The notes: generated by a model not told the origin, from the letters alone. Shown: positions 42,072-51,347, counted from the first letter of the stretch. The stretch: DNA of 64,000 nucleotides from Bifidobacterium anseris (GCF_002860345.1 NZ_NMYC01000005.1:620001-684000), one strand, 5' to 3'. Translations and numbers: made by a program.

Positions 42072-43010
42072 ATGAGGCATGCTGCCCACGCGACCCGCAA
42101 GGGTGCAGGCGCTATAGCCCTGACGAAGTCCCTGTTTACCACGAAGCACGGTGCGCATTCCGCCGAATCGGTCTACGCCAGCAAAGCCGCTGGCGGCGAA
42201 GTGGACGGCCTCGATCCGGCGCTTGCACGCAAACTCAATGAGGTGGCGCCGTTGACGCGTCGCTCGATCCGTGAGTCCGCGCGAGCCGCGCAGCGCCGCA
42301 ACACGATCCTCGCGTCCGCGTCGCTCGCGGCGCTCGTCGGCACGGCGGCCACGTCGATGGCCTTCATGAAGACGGACGACGAGATGCTGCCGCTCGCCGA
42401 AGGCACCGAGACGACGCAGACACTCGACATCGCGCGCGTCACCGACGCCGGCGCCTCCCGTTCGGACGTGCGTGAGGCGATCGATGGTCAGGAATCGACG
42501 GCGGTCACCGGCAACTGGAACCTCGGCGAGACGAACGCCGTCAAGGACACGGCATCGCTGACGACCGCGAAGGCGTACAACGACAAAGTCTCGAAACTCG
42601 TCGACAAGGACGAGGAGCAGCTGCCGGCAGGCTTCGATGCGAATCACGCGACCGGCGACACCGGCAACGCCTACCCGTGGGGACAGTGCACGTGGTGGTC
42701 GTACGAGCGTCGCCATCAGCTCGGCCTGAGCACCGGATCCCACTTCGGTGACGCGCGCAGCTGGGGTGCCTCGGCGCAGGCGCTCGGCTACTGGGTCGAC
42801 AATCAGGCGCGCGCCGTCGGCGATGTGCTCGTGTTCGCCCCCGGTCAGGAAGGCGCGCATGGCTACTACGGCCACGTCGCAATCGTCGAAGCCGTCAATC
42901 CGGACGGGTCGATCCGCATCTCCGAATCGAACGTCGAGGGTCTCGGCGTCATCTCCCAGCGCGAATTCACGGCCGAGCAGGCGAAGACCTTCACCTATAT
43001 CCATTACTGA
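42072..43010 (+). CDS. Secreted/membrane-anchored CHAP-domain peptidoglycan hydrolase
   Basis: 312 residues. A long basic N-terminus leads to a hydrophobic segment at about 77-95 (NTILASASLAALVGTAATS), probably an uncleaved anchor or signal. The C-terminal CHAP domain (about 195-312) has the catalytic Cys in YPWGQCTWWSYERRH and His in YYGHVAIVEAVN. CHAP amidases or endopeptidases cleave stem peptides or cross-bridges during growth and separation. AAGGAG precedes the ATG. An NlpC/P60 hydrolase gene follows on the same strand, so this is a small cell-wall remodelling locus. Confidence 0.87.
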   Translation: MRHAAHATRKGAGAIALTKSLFTTKHGAHSAESVYASKAAGGEVDGLDPALARKLNEVAPLTRRSIRESARAAQRRNTILASASLAALVGTAATSMAFMKTDDEMLPLAEGTETTQTLDIARVTDAGASRSDVREAIDGQESTAVTGNWNLGETNAVKDTASLTTAKAYNDKVSKLVDKDEEQLPAGFDANHATGDTGNAYPWGQCTWWSYERRHQLGLSTGSHFGDARSWGASAQALGYWVDNQARAVGDVLVFAPGQEGAHGYYGHVAIVEAVNPDGSIRISESNVEGLGVISQREFTAEQAKTFTYIHY

Positions 43011-43227
43011 CGCCGACGTCCACGCCTCGCCGACGTCACCCTTCCGGCGTCGTCGCAGTGGGGTGACATCGGTTGCATATGCGTCGATCATGGCGTACGA
43101 AGCGAAAAACCGCGCTATATCATCAAAGATTGAGACAACGATTGCAATCGGCGTGTCGCAAGTGACGGCAATGCGTTTCGATAAGTCGGCCCCTGAACGG
43201 CGCGTCGGGCATATGCTAGCGTGGAGG
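43011..43227. promoter_or_regulatory. Promoter gap of the NlpC/P60 gene
   Basis: TATGCT at 43212-43217 is a plausible -10 close to the start. A perfect 10-base palindrome GATTGCAATC lies at 43140-43149 and may be an operator; nothing else is visible. Confidence 0.3.
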
Positions 43228-44031
43228 ATGATGAAAAAGATGAAACGTTCTATTTCGATTACTACCGCTGCAGCACTCGCCGCATCCCTGCTTGTGGGTG
43301 CGCCTGCGGCTGTCGCAGATGATGCAGCGTCGAGTTCGAATTACGTCGTCTCGACACGCTCATTCCCCAAAGTGAACACGGCGAAGACCAACTTCTTCGC
43401 TGAAGCCACCTCCACGAACGTCGACGAGGACTCCGACTGGGGTGGCCTGGAGAGCATGAATGTTCCTCAGACCAAGTCGACCGCGGAGAAGGAGGCCGAA
43501 CAGCAGGCCAAGGAAGAGGAAGAAGCACGCAAGCAGGCGGAAGCGGAGGCTGCGCGTCAGCAGGCCGAAGCCGCCGCACGTGAACAGGCCGAGGCCGCTG
43601 CGAGCCGCAGCCAGGAACGTGAACCGGTCGTCGAAGAGGCGCCGGCCGCGCAGCCCGAAACGCCGAGCGTACCCGTGCCGACGAGCAAGAACGGACAGGC
43701 CATCGCCGACTTCGCATCGAAGTACGTCGGAGCGCCGTATGTCGCGGGTGGCACAACGCCCGCCGGCTGGGACTGCTCCGGCTTCGTCATGTGGGTGTTC
43801 GGCCAGTTCGGCATCTCGCTGCCGCGCACGTCGGGCGCTCAGGCCACTGTCGGCACCGCCGTGCCGAGCCTTGCGCAGGCACAGCCGGGCGACATCATCG
43901 CCAACGGCATGCACGCCGCGATCTATGTCGGCAACGGCATGGTCGTCAACGCGCTCAATCCTGCCCAGGGTACGCAGATCACGAGCCTCGCCGTCTTCTC
44001 GGGCGGCTACTCCATCCGTCGCGTGCTGTAA
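43228..44031 (+). CDS. Secreted NlpC/P60 endopeptidase with coiled-coil
   Basis: 267 residues from 43228; starts at 43231 or 43240 are equally possible because GGAGG abuts the first ATG. A classic signal peptide (KKMKRSISITTAAALAASLL) ends near AVADD. Residues ~85-125 are an Ala/Glu/Gln-rich coiled coil (EAEQQAKEEEEARKQAEAEA). The C-terminal NlpC/P60 domain has the catalytic Cys in GWDCSGFVMWVF and His in GMHAAIYVGNG. It is predicted to cut D-Glu-diamino acid bonds in peptidoglycan, as in the RipA family. Confidence 0.92.
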   Translation: MMKKMKRSISITTAAALAASLLVGAPAAVADDAASSSNYVVSTRSFPKVNTAKTNFFAEATSTNVDEDSDWGGLESMNVPQTKSTAEKEAEQQAKEEEEARKQAEAEAARQQAEAAAREQAEAAASRSQEREPVVEEAPAAQPETPSVPVPTSKNGQAIADFASKYVGAPYVAGGTTPAGWDCSGFVMWVFGQFGISLPRTSGAQATVGTAVPSLAQAQPGDIIANGMHAAIYVGNGMVVNALNPAQGTQITSLAVFSGGYSIRRVL

Positions 44032-44064
44032 TCCCAATCCCCACATTGCACTTTTCTCGAGGGT

Positions 44065-44098
44065 GTGCGGTTCTCCGGAACCGTGCGCCTTCGTTTTT
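44065..44098 (+). terminator. Terminator after the NlpC/P60 gene
   Basis: GTGCGGTTC and GAACCGTGC form a nine-pair stem with two G-U pairs and a four-base loop, followed by CGTTTTTG. Confidence 0.75.
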
Positions 44099-44138
44099 GT
44101 TTGGTGGGGCGATTCTTCCGCGGGTTGGGAGTTGGTTC

Positions 44139-44323
44139 GCGGGTCGGATTGTCGATCGGTTCGAGGGAGCTGCCCGCGGAGAGGCTGATTTGCGGGTCGG
44201 ATCGTTGACCGCGTCGATGGAACGGTCTGTTGCGGGTCGGATTGTCGGCCGGCTCGAGGGAGCTGCCCGCGGAAGGGCTGATTTGCGGGTCGGATTGTCG
44301 ATCGGGGCGACGAAGTGACCCGC
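44139..44323. repeat. 53/40-nt intergenic repeat (array 3)
   Basis: GCGGGTCGGA begins units at 44139, 44192, 44232 and 44285, with exact spacings of 53, 40 and 53 bases, the same alternation as in array 1. The 53-base units are nearly identical (GCGGGTCGGATTGTCG...CTGCCCGCGGA). It lies between the NlpC/P60 gene and the stress-protein gene. Confidence 0.85.
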
Positions 44324-44474
44324 ACCAAGCAGGGGAGAAGCTGTCTCGCGCGCGGAGCACGCGTAACGAGGGGTGGCTTTTCGGCTGATAAGGTAGGTGC
44401 CGATGGAAAACCACGGTATTCTTGAACGTGGAAACCAACCGAAGAGAAGGTTGTGCTGGGCAAGGAGGTCTCTG

Positions 44475-45521
44475 ATGGTGAACGACAACACGATTTTGGT
44501 GGGCGTCGACGGGTCGCACGCGAGCTACAAGGCGACGTGGTGGGCCGCCAACTATGCGAAGCACGTCGGGCTGAGCCTGCAGATTGTGTGCGCATATTCG
44601 CTGCCGAGCTACGCCGCCGTTTCCTTCGACGCAACGTACACGGCGATGGGGGACGACAACGCCGCACACAACGACGCGCAGGAGATTCTGTCGAAGGCGA
44701 AGGCGATCGCCGACGAGCAGGGCGTCGACGCGCAGACGCTCATCGTGACCGGTGATCCGTCGTCGGTCTTCGTCGAGCTGTCGCGTAACTACAACCTCAT
44801 CGTCATCGGCAACCGCGGCAAGGGCGGCCTCGCCGAACGCCTGCTCGGCACGACGAGCTCGAGCCTGCCGGCCTACGCGTACTGCCCGATCGTCGTCGTG
44901 CCGTACACCGACGACAAGGGCAACCTGATGCATCTCAACAACGTCATCACGAAGGTCGCGGTCGGCTCCGACGACACGAAGTGGGGCATCCGCGCGCTCG
45001 AGCTCGCCGCACAGTTCGCGCATTCGTGGGGCGCGCAGCTCGACGTGATCACCGTCGTGCCGTCGAGCACGAACCTCGCCGACGACGAAGTGCGCGGCAA
45101 GTTCGAGGACGAGCTCGACGCGCGACTCAAGCCGATCCTCGCGAAGTATCCGGAGCTCAACGTGCGCAAGAACATCGTCGCCGGCAACGCCGTCGAAACG
45201 CTGACGAAGGCGAGCCGCGACCATGACATCGTCGTCGTCGGCTCGTGCGGCCGCGGCGGCTTCACCGGCCTGCTGTTCAACTCGACGAGCCAGGGGCTGC
45301 TGCAGCATTCGGTCTCGCCGGTGCTCGTCGTGCCGCGCAAGTTCGTCGAAGCCGAGGAGCAGCGCGCCGAGCGGGAGGGTGAGCCCACGGCGACCGTCAC
45401 GCTCGACGAACTCGTCACCGAAGTGCCGGTCGACCGCGCCGACGAAGATGTCGAGCGGCAGATCGAGATAAAGATCGATCCGAAGGCCGCCGACTACCAC
45501 GACGACAAGCAGAACGACTGA
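44475..45521 (+). CDS. Universal stress protein with two UspA domains
   Basis: 348 residues from the ATG at 44475, with AAGGAGG upstream. Two tandem UspA domains are visible. The first begins ILVGVDGSHASYKATWWAA and ends with the nucleotide-binding IGNRGKGGLAERLLGTTS; the second begins KVAVGSDDTKWGIRALELAA and has VGSCGRGGFTGLLFNSTS. Both keep the ATP-type Gx2Gx9G(S/T) pattern. The C-terminal ~45 residues are acidic. Such proteins help survival under nutrient and oxidative stress. It is closed by a strong terminator. Confidence 0.93.
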   Translation: MVNDNTILVGVDGSHASYKATWWAANYAKHVGLSLQIVCAYSLPSYAAVSFDATYTAMGDDNAAHNDAQEILSKAKAIADEQGVDAQTLIVTGDPSSVFVELSRNYNLIVIGNRGKGGLAERLLGTTSSSLPAYAYCPIVVVPYTDDKGNLMHLNNVITKVAVGSDDTKWGIRALELAAQFAHSWGAQLDVITVVPSSTNLADDEVRGKFEDELDARLKPILAKYPELNVRKNIVAGNAVETLTKASRDHDIVVVGSCGRGGFTGLLFNSTSQGLLQHSVSPVLVVPRKFVEAEEQRAEREGEPTATVTLDELVTEVPVDRADEDVERQIEIKIDPKAADYHDDKQND

Positions 45522-45540
45522 TTGATTAATCGACTGATCG

Positions 45541-45589
45541 ACGAAAGGGCGGCCGCCGCACCCGCGAGGTGCAGCGGCCGCCCTTTCGT
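45541..45589. terminator. Bidirectional terminator
   Basis: ACGAAAGGGCGGCCGC (45541-45556) pairs perfectly with GCGGCCGCCCTTTCGT (45574-45589) between the convergent stress protein and OsmC genes. Confidence 0.9.
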
Positions 45590-45614
45590 TCGTCGTATGC
45601 GTATGCGGACGCGC

Positions 45615-46028
45615 TCAGCGGCGTACTTCGATGTCCATGCGCACCGGCGTCTCCTGCTCATAGGTGTGCATGACGGTGCAGCCCTTCTCGATGTGCGCCT
45701 TGACGCGCTTCTTGAGCTTCTCGACGTCCTCTTCGCTCAGGTCGGCGTCGGTTGCGTCGATCATGACCTGCTCGTTGAAGTTGATGTAGGAGTCGTTGTC
45801 GGCGTCGTAGGTGCCGTCGACGACGATTTTCGCGCCGTGGCCTTCGCCGAGCGCGTGCTCGATCGCGAATTCGCTCGACAGCGCCGCGCAGCCGGCGAGC
45901 GCGATCTTCACTAGATCTCCCGGCGTGAACTGGCCGCGGTCATGGCCGAACTTGATGTGGGCGCCGTCGTCGCTGAACGCGTCCCACGAGCCGTCCTTGT
46001 TCTTCTCGACCCACAGTCGCTTGCTCAT
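45615..46028 (-). CDS. OsmC/Ohr-family protein
   Basis: 137 residues from the ATG at 46028, with GAGG upstream. The OsmC fold is shown by FTPGDLVKIALAGCAALSSEF, where the peroxidatic cysteine lies in AGCAALSS, and by the C-terminal VMHTYEQETPVRMDIEV with a second cysteine at KGCTV. These enzymes reduce organic hydroperoxides using thiols. The gene is divergent from thyA. A protective role in oxygen or lipid-peroxide stress fits a strict anaerobe, but substrate preference is not visible. Confidence 0.85.
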   Translation of the reverse strand: MSKRLWVEKNKDGSWDAFSDDGAHIKFGHDRGQFTPGDLVKIALAGCAALSSEFAIEHALGEGHGAKIVVDGTYDADNDSYINFNEQVMIDATDADLSEEDVEKLKKRVKAHIEKGCTVMHTYEQETPVRMDIEVRR

Positions 46029-46174
46029 ATGTACCTCTTTTCCGCGGCGGTTGCCGCTGGCCTTGGTCAAGCACATTCTAGGTGCGTCCATGCCCCGCCG
46101 TGTCGCCGTGGCGGCTCCGGCGCCGCGGCCGCGCGGGAATGGAAGGTCAGAAGTTGCGGTTATCATGGCCAACC

Positions 46175-47050
46175 ATGCCATTGACTCAGCAAGACCTTCA
46201 GCGAATCCGTGAACAGGACGTGCCGTCGCGCCCGCACACCGACATCCCGATGCCGTACGAGGACCTGCTGCGCAGGATCCTGATGGAGGGCAACCTCAAG
46301 AACGACCGCACCGGCACTGGCACGATCTCGCTGTTCGGCCAGCAGATGCGCTTCGATCTGGCGAAGGGCTTCCCCCTGCTGACGACGAAGCGCGTGTTCT
46401 TCAAAGGCATCGCCTACGAGCTGCTGTGGTTCCTCAAGGGGTCGAGCAACGTGCGTTGGCTGCAGGAGCACAACGTGCACATCTGGGACGAGTGGGCCGA
46501 CGAGAATGGCGACCTCGGACCGGTCTACGGCGTGCAGTGGCGCAGCTGGCCCGCGCCGACCCCCGAGGATCCGAACCGCACGATCGACCAGATCTCGAAC
46601 GTGCTTGACCTGATCCGCAACGACCCCGACTCGCGTCGCATGGTCGTCAGCGCATGGAATCCGGCCGAGGTCGAGCATATGGCGCTGCCGCCGTGCCATG
46701 CGCTGTTCCAGTTCTACGTCGCCGACGGCCGTCTTAGCTGCCAGCTGTACCAGCGTTCGTGCGACATGTTCCTTGGTGTGCCGTTCAACATCGCGAGCTA
46801 TTCGCTGCTGACGATGATGATGGCGCAGCAGGCGGGGCTCGAGCCGGGCGAGTTCGTCTGGACCGGCGGCGACTGCCATATCTACGACAACCATGTCGAT
46901 CAGGTGCTCGAGCAGCTGTCGCGCGAACCGTATCCGTATCCGCGTCTCGAGATCCGCAAGGCCGATTCGCTGTTCGATTACGACTACGACGACTTCACGA
47001 TCGTCGACTACCGATACCATCCGACGATCAAGGCGCCGATTGCCGTCTGA
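46175..47050 (+). CDS. thyA: Thymidylate synthase
   Basis: 291 residues from the ATG at 46175. The active-site cysteine is in [12 protein letters not shown], the folate/dUMP loops include [19 protein letters not shown], and [14 protein letters not shown] is near the end. The N-terminal [26 protein letters not shown] is standard. It methylates dUMP to dTMP using methylene-tetrahydrofolate. The dihydrofolate reductase gene 81 bases downstream regenerates the cofactor, so the two act as a pair. TATCAT about eight bases before the ATG suggests a short or absent leader. Confidence 0.97.
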   Translation: MPLTQQDLQRIREQDVPSRPHTDIPMPYEDLLRRILMEGNLKNDRTGTGTISLFGQQMRFDLAKGFPLLTTKRVFFKGIAYELLWFLKGSSNVRWLQEHNVHIWDEWADENGDLGPVYGVQWRSWPAPTPEDPNRTIDQISNVLDLIRNDPDSRRMVVSAWNPAEVEHMALPPCHALFQFYVADGRLSCQLYQRSCDMFLGVPFNIASYSLLTMMMAQQAGLEPGEFVWTGGDCHIYDNHVDQVLEQLSREPYPYPRLEIRKADSLFDYDYDDFTIVDYRYHPTIKAPIAV

Positions 47051-47092
47051 GCGTCCGCGCCGCAGCAGGGGCCGGGCGTCGCCGGGATTGCA

Positions 47093-47098
47093 TAGACT
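47093..47098 (+). promoter_or_regulatory. -10 box (TAGACT) of dfrA
   Basis: TAGACT lies 34 bases before the dfrA ATG, giving a short leader with AAGGAGA; dfrA therefore has its own promoter in addition to possible read-through from thyA. Confidence 0.45.
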
Positions 47099-47131
47099 GG
47101 TGACCCGGTTACTTACGTTCAAGGAGACGAA

Positions 47132-47824
47132 ATGGAGCATGATAGTAGCCGCAGTGGCTATCACGAACCCGTGCCCGGTCTTGCCGGGCCTACCGAAAAT
47201 GAGTTCGAGGATGACTGGGGTGACGACTACGCCAAGACCTTCTCGATCAATCTGATCTGGGCGCAGGCGAACGACAAGGACGGTCGTTCAGGCGCCATCG
47301 GATACAAGGGGACGATGCCCTGGCATCTTCCTGAGGATCTTCGCCGCTTCAAGGCGCTCACCGTCTCGCATCCCGTCATCATGGGGCGCAGGACCTGGCA
47401 GTCGCTCAACCCGAAGTTCCGTCCGCTGCCAAACCGCGACAACATCGTGCTCACGCATGACCGCGGATTCCGGGCGCCGGGTGCGACCGTCGTGTGCGAC
47501 GTCGAGGAGGCGCTCGATCTGGCCCGTCAGGAGGCAATCCCCGACGACGGCCTCGACCGCAGCGAGATCTGGGTCATTGGCGGCGCGCAGCTCTTCGAAC
47601 AGATGCTGCCGATCGCGTCGAAGATCTATCTGACGCAGATCGACGCCGAGGTGGACGCGGACACCTACGCTCCCGACTTGGACAAGGCGTTGCGCTCCGG
47701 TGACTGGGAGATCATAGAACGCACCGATTGGATGCGTCCGGAACATGCCGACGGCGGCATCCGTGGCTACCGTTACGTGACGCTTGAGAATCAGCGTGCG
47801 AGCGAGGAAACACCAACCGAATGA
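47132..47824 (+). CDS. dfrA: Dihydrofolate reductase with N-terminal extension
   Basis: 230 residues. The DHFR domain begins about residue 38 (INLIWAQANDKDGRSGAIGY), with MPWHLPEDLRRFK holding the catalytic acidic residue, PVIMGRRTWQSL the NADPH motif and EIWVIGGAQLFEQML the C-terminal core. The first ~37 residues are an acidic, low-complexity extension (ENEFEDDWGDDYAKT) not found in typical 160-residue enzymes. It reduces dihydrofolate to tetrahydrofolate for thyA. AAGGAGA precedes the ATG. Confidence 0.95.
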   Translation: MEHDSSRSGYHEPVPGLAGPTENEFEDDWGDDYAKTFSINLIWAQANDKDGRSGAIGYKGTMPWHLPEDLRRFKALTVSHPVIMGRRTWQSLNPKFRPLPNRDNIVLTHDRGFRAPGATVVCDVEEALDLARQEAIPDDGLDRSEIWVIGGAQLFEQMLPIASKIYLTQIDAEVDADTYAPDLDKALRSGDWEIIERTDWMRPEHADGGIRGYRYVTLENQRASEETPTE

Positions 47825-47880
47825 GATGAACGGCCGTCGAAGCGGCCGATGTGAGGGATAGGAACGTGAAGAGGACAGAG

Positions 47881-48399
47881 ATGAAGCCATACACCGTCAT
47901 GACCGTGTGCACCGGCAACATCTGCCGTTCGCCGATGGGGGAGATCATCCTTCGTCATGAGTTCGCCAAGCGCGGTCTGTCCGACCGTGTGCGTGTCGAA
48001 TCGAGCGGCGTCAGCGACGAGGAGTACGGCAATCCGATCGACCGTCGCGCCGTCAAGGTGCTCAAGGAGCGCGGCTACGAGATTCCGGCGCAGCATTTCG
48101 CGCATCGTATCACGCGGCAGGAGATTGACGACACTGACCTGTTTCTGCCGATGACCGCTTCCCATATGAATGCGCTGATGCACATGCTGCCGCTGAGTAA
48201 GCGCAGCGACGTACACATGTACCGTAGCTTCGACCCGGCGCTGCCCGATCCGCAACCGGGCCGCGAAGGCGAGATTGATCTCGTTGATCCGTGGTACGGC
48301 GGCATGCGCGAGTTCGAGACGGCGATCGACCAGATCGAGGAGGTCGCCCCGCACATCGCCGACTACGTCGAGCAGCAGCTCGACAACGAGCGACGCTGA
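47881..48399 (+). CDS. Low-molecular-weight protein-tyrosine phosphatase
   Basis: 172 residues from the ATG at 47881; GAGGACAGAG precedes it. The P-loop is CTGNICRS at about residues 10-17, with the nucleophilic cysteine and arginine, and the general acid aspartate is in LVDPWYGG near residue 137. The family removes phosphate from phosphotyrosine and, in bacteria, often regulates capsule or exopolysaccharide kinases. No partner kinase is adjacent. It follows dfrA on the same strand after 56 bases. Confidence 0.92.
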   Translation: MKPYTVMTVCTGNICRSPMGEIILRHEFAKRGLSDRVRVESSGVSDEEYGNPIDRRAVKVLKERGYEIPAQHFAHRITRQEIDDTDLFLPMTASHMNALMHMLPLSKRSDVHMYRSFDPALPDPQPGREGEIDLVDPWYGGMREFETAIDQIEEVAPHIADYVEQQLDNERR

Positions 48400-48430
48400 G
48401 CATCCCGCCGCGAACATAAACGGCGCCGAT

Positions 48431-48482
48431 GACGAAGCCGGGCGGTGCACGATTCTTCGTGCGCCGCCCGGCTTCGTTCGTC
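48431..48482. terminator. Bidirectional terminator before galE
   Basis: ACGAAGCCGGGCGG (48432-48445) pairs with CCGCCCGGCTTCGT (48464-48477), with additional inner pairs, between convergent genes. Confidence 0.88.
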
Positions 48483-48505
48483 TACTGTGCCGATACCCGG
48501 CTGAA

Positions 48506-49519
48506 TCAGGCGTCCTGCTGCTTCCACGTTTCGACGTCGATGTGGTGCTCCGGATTCGCCTGCCATGCGTTCCACGCCGACTCGACGATGTCGTCGACGT
48601 CGTAGCGCGCATGCCAGCCCATCTCCTCGTTGATGCGCTTCGGGGAGCCGATGAGCTGCGGCGGATCGCCGGCGCGGCGTGCCATGACCGTCTCCTTGAA
48701 CGGCAGACCGGTGACCTTCTTCACTTCGTCGACGATCTGACGCACCGACGTGCCTTCGCCGGTGCCGACGTTGAAGACGTCGTACTTGCGCTCGTCGCGG
48801 TCGAGGTACTTGAGCGCTGCGAGATGCGCGTCGGCGAGGTCGGAGACGTGGATGTAGTCGCGGATGCACGTGCCGTCCGGCGTTGGGTAGTCGTCGCCGA
48901 AGATCGCGGGCGCCTTGCCTTGCTTGAGACGGTCGAACAGCATCGGGATGAGGTTGAGGATCGCCGGATCTTCGAGCTCGACGGGGCCGCAGCCGGCCAC
49001 GTTGAAGTAGCGCAGGCCGCAGAAGCGGATGCCGTAGGGCTGTTCGCAGGCGCGCGCCATCCACTCGCCGAAGAGCTTCGTCTGGCCGTAGGGGTTGATC
49101 GGGATCATCGGTTCGACGTCCTCGGGGACGACGTCGACCGGCGGCTCGCCGTAGGTGGCGGCGGAGGAGGAGAAGACGAGCTTGTGCACGCCCGCCTCCT
49201 TCATGCCTTCGAGCACGTTGAGCATGCCGTTGATGTTCTGCTGGTAGTACCACAGCGGCTTTTCGACGGATTCGCCGACCTGCTTGCGCGCAGCGAAGTG
49301 GATGACGGCGTCGACGTCCTCCGCCTTCATAATTTCGGCGAGACGTTCGCCGGCGCCTGGCGCGGCGATATCCATGCCGTAGAGACGTGCCCCGCCGATG
49401 CGGTCCGGCTTGCCGTAGCTGAGGTCGTCGACGACGACGACGTCCTCTCCGGCCTCGTGCAGCGCGTGGACGACGTGCGCGCCGATGTAGCCGCAGCCGC
49501 CAGTGACAAGAACAGTCAT
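48506..49519 (-). CDS. galE: UDP-glucose 4-epimerase
   Basis: 337 residues from the ATG at 49519, with AAGGAAGG upstream. NAD binding is MTVLVTGGCGYIGAHVVHAL; the catalytic serine and tyrosine are in FSSSAATYGEPP and PYGQTKLFGEWM (YxxxK). It is an extended SDR that interconverts UDP-glucose and UDP-galactose in the Leloir pathway and for glycan synthesis. TTGTGC with TACACT 16 bases apart about 75 bases upstream is a plausible promoter. It stands alone, convergent with the phosphatase gene. Confidence 0.96.
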   Translation of the reverse strand: MTVLVTGGCGYIGAHVVHALHEAGEDVVVVDDLSYGKPDRIGGARLYGMDIAAPGAGERLAEIMKAEDVDAVIHFAARKQVGESVEKPLWYYQQNINGMLNVLEGMKEAGVHKLVFSSSAATYGEPPVDVVPEDVEPMIPINPYGQTKLFGEWMARACEQPYGIRFCGLRYFNVAGCGPVELEDPAILNLIPMLFDRLKQGKAPAIFGDDYPTPDGTCIRDYIHVSDLADAHLAALKYLDRDERKYDVFNVGTGEGTSVRQIVDEVKKVTGLPFKETVMARRAGDPPQLIGSPKRINEEMGWHARYDVDDIVESAWNAWQANPEHHIDVETWKQQDA

Positions 49520-49792
49520 GTTGAGCCTTCCTTCGACAGGTAGAACATCACGATATTGGTACTTTTTTTGTCGCAATGTTCGTTTATGTTCGGTTACAGT
49601 GTATCACTTGAACACTATCGCACAAAATTGGCGACTTCGGTGTGTTGCGGCCTGCGGCGCTCGCGTACGCCTGAGCTGGGCGGCCTGTGCGCCGTGCGGC
49701 CTTCTTCAGTCTATGACGTGGCCTGACGTTGCCGGCTGCGGTTTCGCGGCGCGTGCCGGCCGCCGATACAGGTCGCCGCATACACTGTGGGT
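49520..49792. promoter_or_regulatory. galE/trmB divergent promoter region
   Basis: Minus-strand TTGTGC and TACACT (16-bp spacer, near 49598-49625) serve galE. Plus-strand TACACT at 49781-49786 serves trmB. An imperfect AGTGT...ACACT repeat overlaps the galE -10. Confidence 0.4.
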
Positions 49793-50689
49793 ATGGCTCA
49801 GCAGAACATCGAGAACATCGAGGGCAACGCCGAGGGCGTCGTCGAAGACAACGTCGAGGCGACCGTCGGCGAGGGCAACGTCGAGACGGCGCAGACGGTC
49901 AATCCGCTCCACGGCAGGAAGGTGCTCTCCTTCGTGCGCCGCTCGGCGCGCCTCGACGCGCGGCTGCAGCGCGCGATGGACAATCACGCGGCGCGCTACG
50001 TCCTCGGAGACATCGCCGAGGAGGGCAGGCTCGACCCGGCCGAAGGCTTCCGCTTCACCGGCGATTACGTGCGCGACCATTGGGGTTCCGCGGCACCGCT
50101 CACCGTCGAGATCGGCAGCGGGCAAGGTGAGAACGTCGTTGCCGCGGCCGTCGCACATCCCGAACGCAACTTCCTCGCGCTCGAGGTCTACGAGCCGGGC
50201 GTCGCGCACACGGTGCTGCTCGCGGCCAAGCATGGGCTGGAGAACCTGCGGATCGCGCAGATCAATGCGCCCGAGCTGTTCGCCGTCATGGAGCCCGGCG
50301 TCGTCGACGAAGTGTGGACCTTCTTCCCCGATCCGTGGCCGAAGATGCGGCACCACAAGCGCAGGATCGTACAGCCCGAGCTTGCCGCCGACGTGCGCGA
50401 CGCGCTCGGCGAGGGCGGCGTGTGGCGCATCGCGACAGACATCGAGGACTACGCGCTGCATGTGCACGAGGTCATGGATGCGCGTACTGATTTCGAGAAC
50501 GGCGGCGGCCTGACGGTGAGCCTGCCGACCGCGCATGTCGGCAAGGGCAACGCCGCGGAGGCGCAGGCGCTGCCGCACGCCGATTTCATGGAGTCGCCGC
50601 GCTTCGACGGCCGCGTGCTGACAAACTTCGAGCGCAAGGGGCTCGACGCGGGCCGCGTCATCCACGACTTCACATATCGCCGCGTCTGA
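49793..50689 (+). CDS. trmB: tRNA (guanine-46-N7)-methyltransferase
   Basis: 298 residues from the ATG at 49793, six bases after a TACACT box, with no Shine-Dalgarno. The first ~45 residues are acidic and low-complexity. The methyltransferase core has the SAM motif [16 protein letters not shown], then [16 protein letters not shown], and the TrmB signature [20 protein letters not shown]. It makes m7G46 in the variable loop of tRNAs. The gene lies 87 bases upstream of a tRNA-Glu gene. Confidence 0.95.
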   Translation: MAQQNIENIEGNAEGVVEDNVEATVGEGNVETAQTVNPLHGRKVLSFVRRSARLDARLQRAMDNHAARYVLGDIAEEGRLDPAEGFRFTGDYVRDHWGSAAPLTVEIGSGQGENVVAAAVAHPERNFLALEVYEPGVAHTVLLAAKHGLENLRIAQINAPELFAVMEPGVVDEVWTFFPDPWPKMRHHKRRIVQPELAADVRDALGEGGVWRIATDIEDYALHVHEVMDARTDFENGGGLTVSLPTAHVGKGNAAEAQALPHADFMESPRFDGRVLTNFERKGLDAGRVIHDFTYRRV

Positions 50690-50731
50690 GGGTCCCGAAT
50701 TTGGGGGCTTTCGGGTGCGACACGCCGATGC

Positions 50732-50759
50732 TTGCGCGATGCGACGATTCGTGTAATAT
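50732..50759 (+). promoter_or_regulatory. tRNA-Glu promoter
   Basis: TTGCGC (50732-50737) and TAATAT (50754-50759) are 16 bases apart and 17 bases upstream of the tRNA. Confidence 0.6.
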
Positions 50760-50776
50760 CAATTGAGTTGTCGAAA

Positions 50777-50851
50777 GCCCCCTTCGTCTAACGGTTAGGA
50801 CACCAGACTTTCAATCTGACAACGAGAGTTCGACTCTCTCAGGGGGTACCA
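50777..50851 (+). tRNA. tRNA-Glu (UUC)
   Basis: GCCCCCT pairs with AGGGGGT (one G-U pair) at the acceptor; the anticodon arm CAGA-CTTTCAA-TCTG gives TTC, and the T arm contains GTTCGACTC. The discriminator A and CCA are encoded through 50851. A terminator follows directly. Confidence 0.95.
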
Positions 50852-50854
50852 TTT

Positions 50855-50895
50855 AGAAGCCTTGGAATTGCAACGATTCCAAGGCTTCTTCGCTT
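50855..50895 (+). terminator. Terminator of tRNA-Glu
   Basis: AGAAGCCTTGGAAT (50855-50868) pairs with ATTCCAAGGCTTCT (50876-50889), followed by a T/C-rich stretch. Confidence 0.85.
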
Positions 50896-51104
50896 CTGTG
50901 GTAACGACGCAGCAACGACTGTGCAACGACTGTGCCAGCCCAGTACCAACCGCCGGCGCCGCTCCGGCGGCCGCGCTACGCTGCCGGCGTGTCGGGACGC
51001 ACGGCGTCCACATGCGCCTAGGATGGCCAGATGAACGGATGAACGATGGTCGCTGGATCCGGCAGACGGAGTCGACGGCCGTGAGGAAACGGAAGGTGGA
51101 CGCG

Positions 51105-51347
51105 ATGCGGCGCTGTACACGTTGCGGCAGCGAAATCAACGACAAGGCGAAGGTGTGTCCGGTGTGCGGGATGCCCGTCGACGAGGAACGCGCACATCTG
51201 CGGCGCATGGTCGTCATCATGCTCGTCGCGGTCATCGTCGTCGCTGCGTTGCTCGTGCTGCGCTCGAGGCAGCTGAGCGCCGGCGCAGACGGGCTCGCGG
51301 TGCCCGTATCCACCGTCGGAATCGTCGCCATGTATCCGCTGATGTAG
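51105..51347 (+). CDS. Zinc-ribbon single-pass membrane protein
   Basis: 80 residues from the ATG at 51105, with GGAAGGTGG upstream. A rubredoxin-like zinc ribbon (CTRCGSEINDKAKVCPVCG) is followed by a basic hinge and one membrane helix (MVVIMLVAVIVVAALLVL), then a short outer tail. Such zinc-ribbon/TM proteins are common and of unknown role, often envelope sensors. It lies between tRNA-Glu and the kinase-like gene. Confidence 0.7.
   Translation: MRRCTRCGSEINDKAKVCPVCGMPVDEERAHLRRMVVIMLVAVIVVAALLVLRSRQLSAGADGLAVPVSTVGIVAMYPLM

Larger units (their letters stand above)
44032..44474. other. Gap with a terminator and repeat array 3
   Basis: About 440 bases between the NlpC/P60 and stress-protein genes. 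It holds a terminator (44065-44098) and the 53/40 repeat array (44139-44323); nothing coding is supported. Confidence 0.6.
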
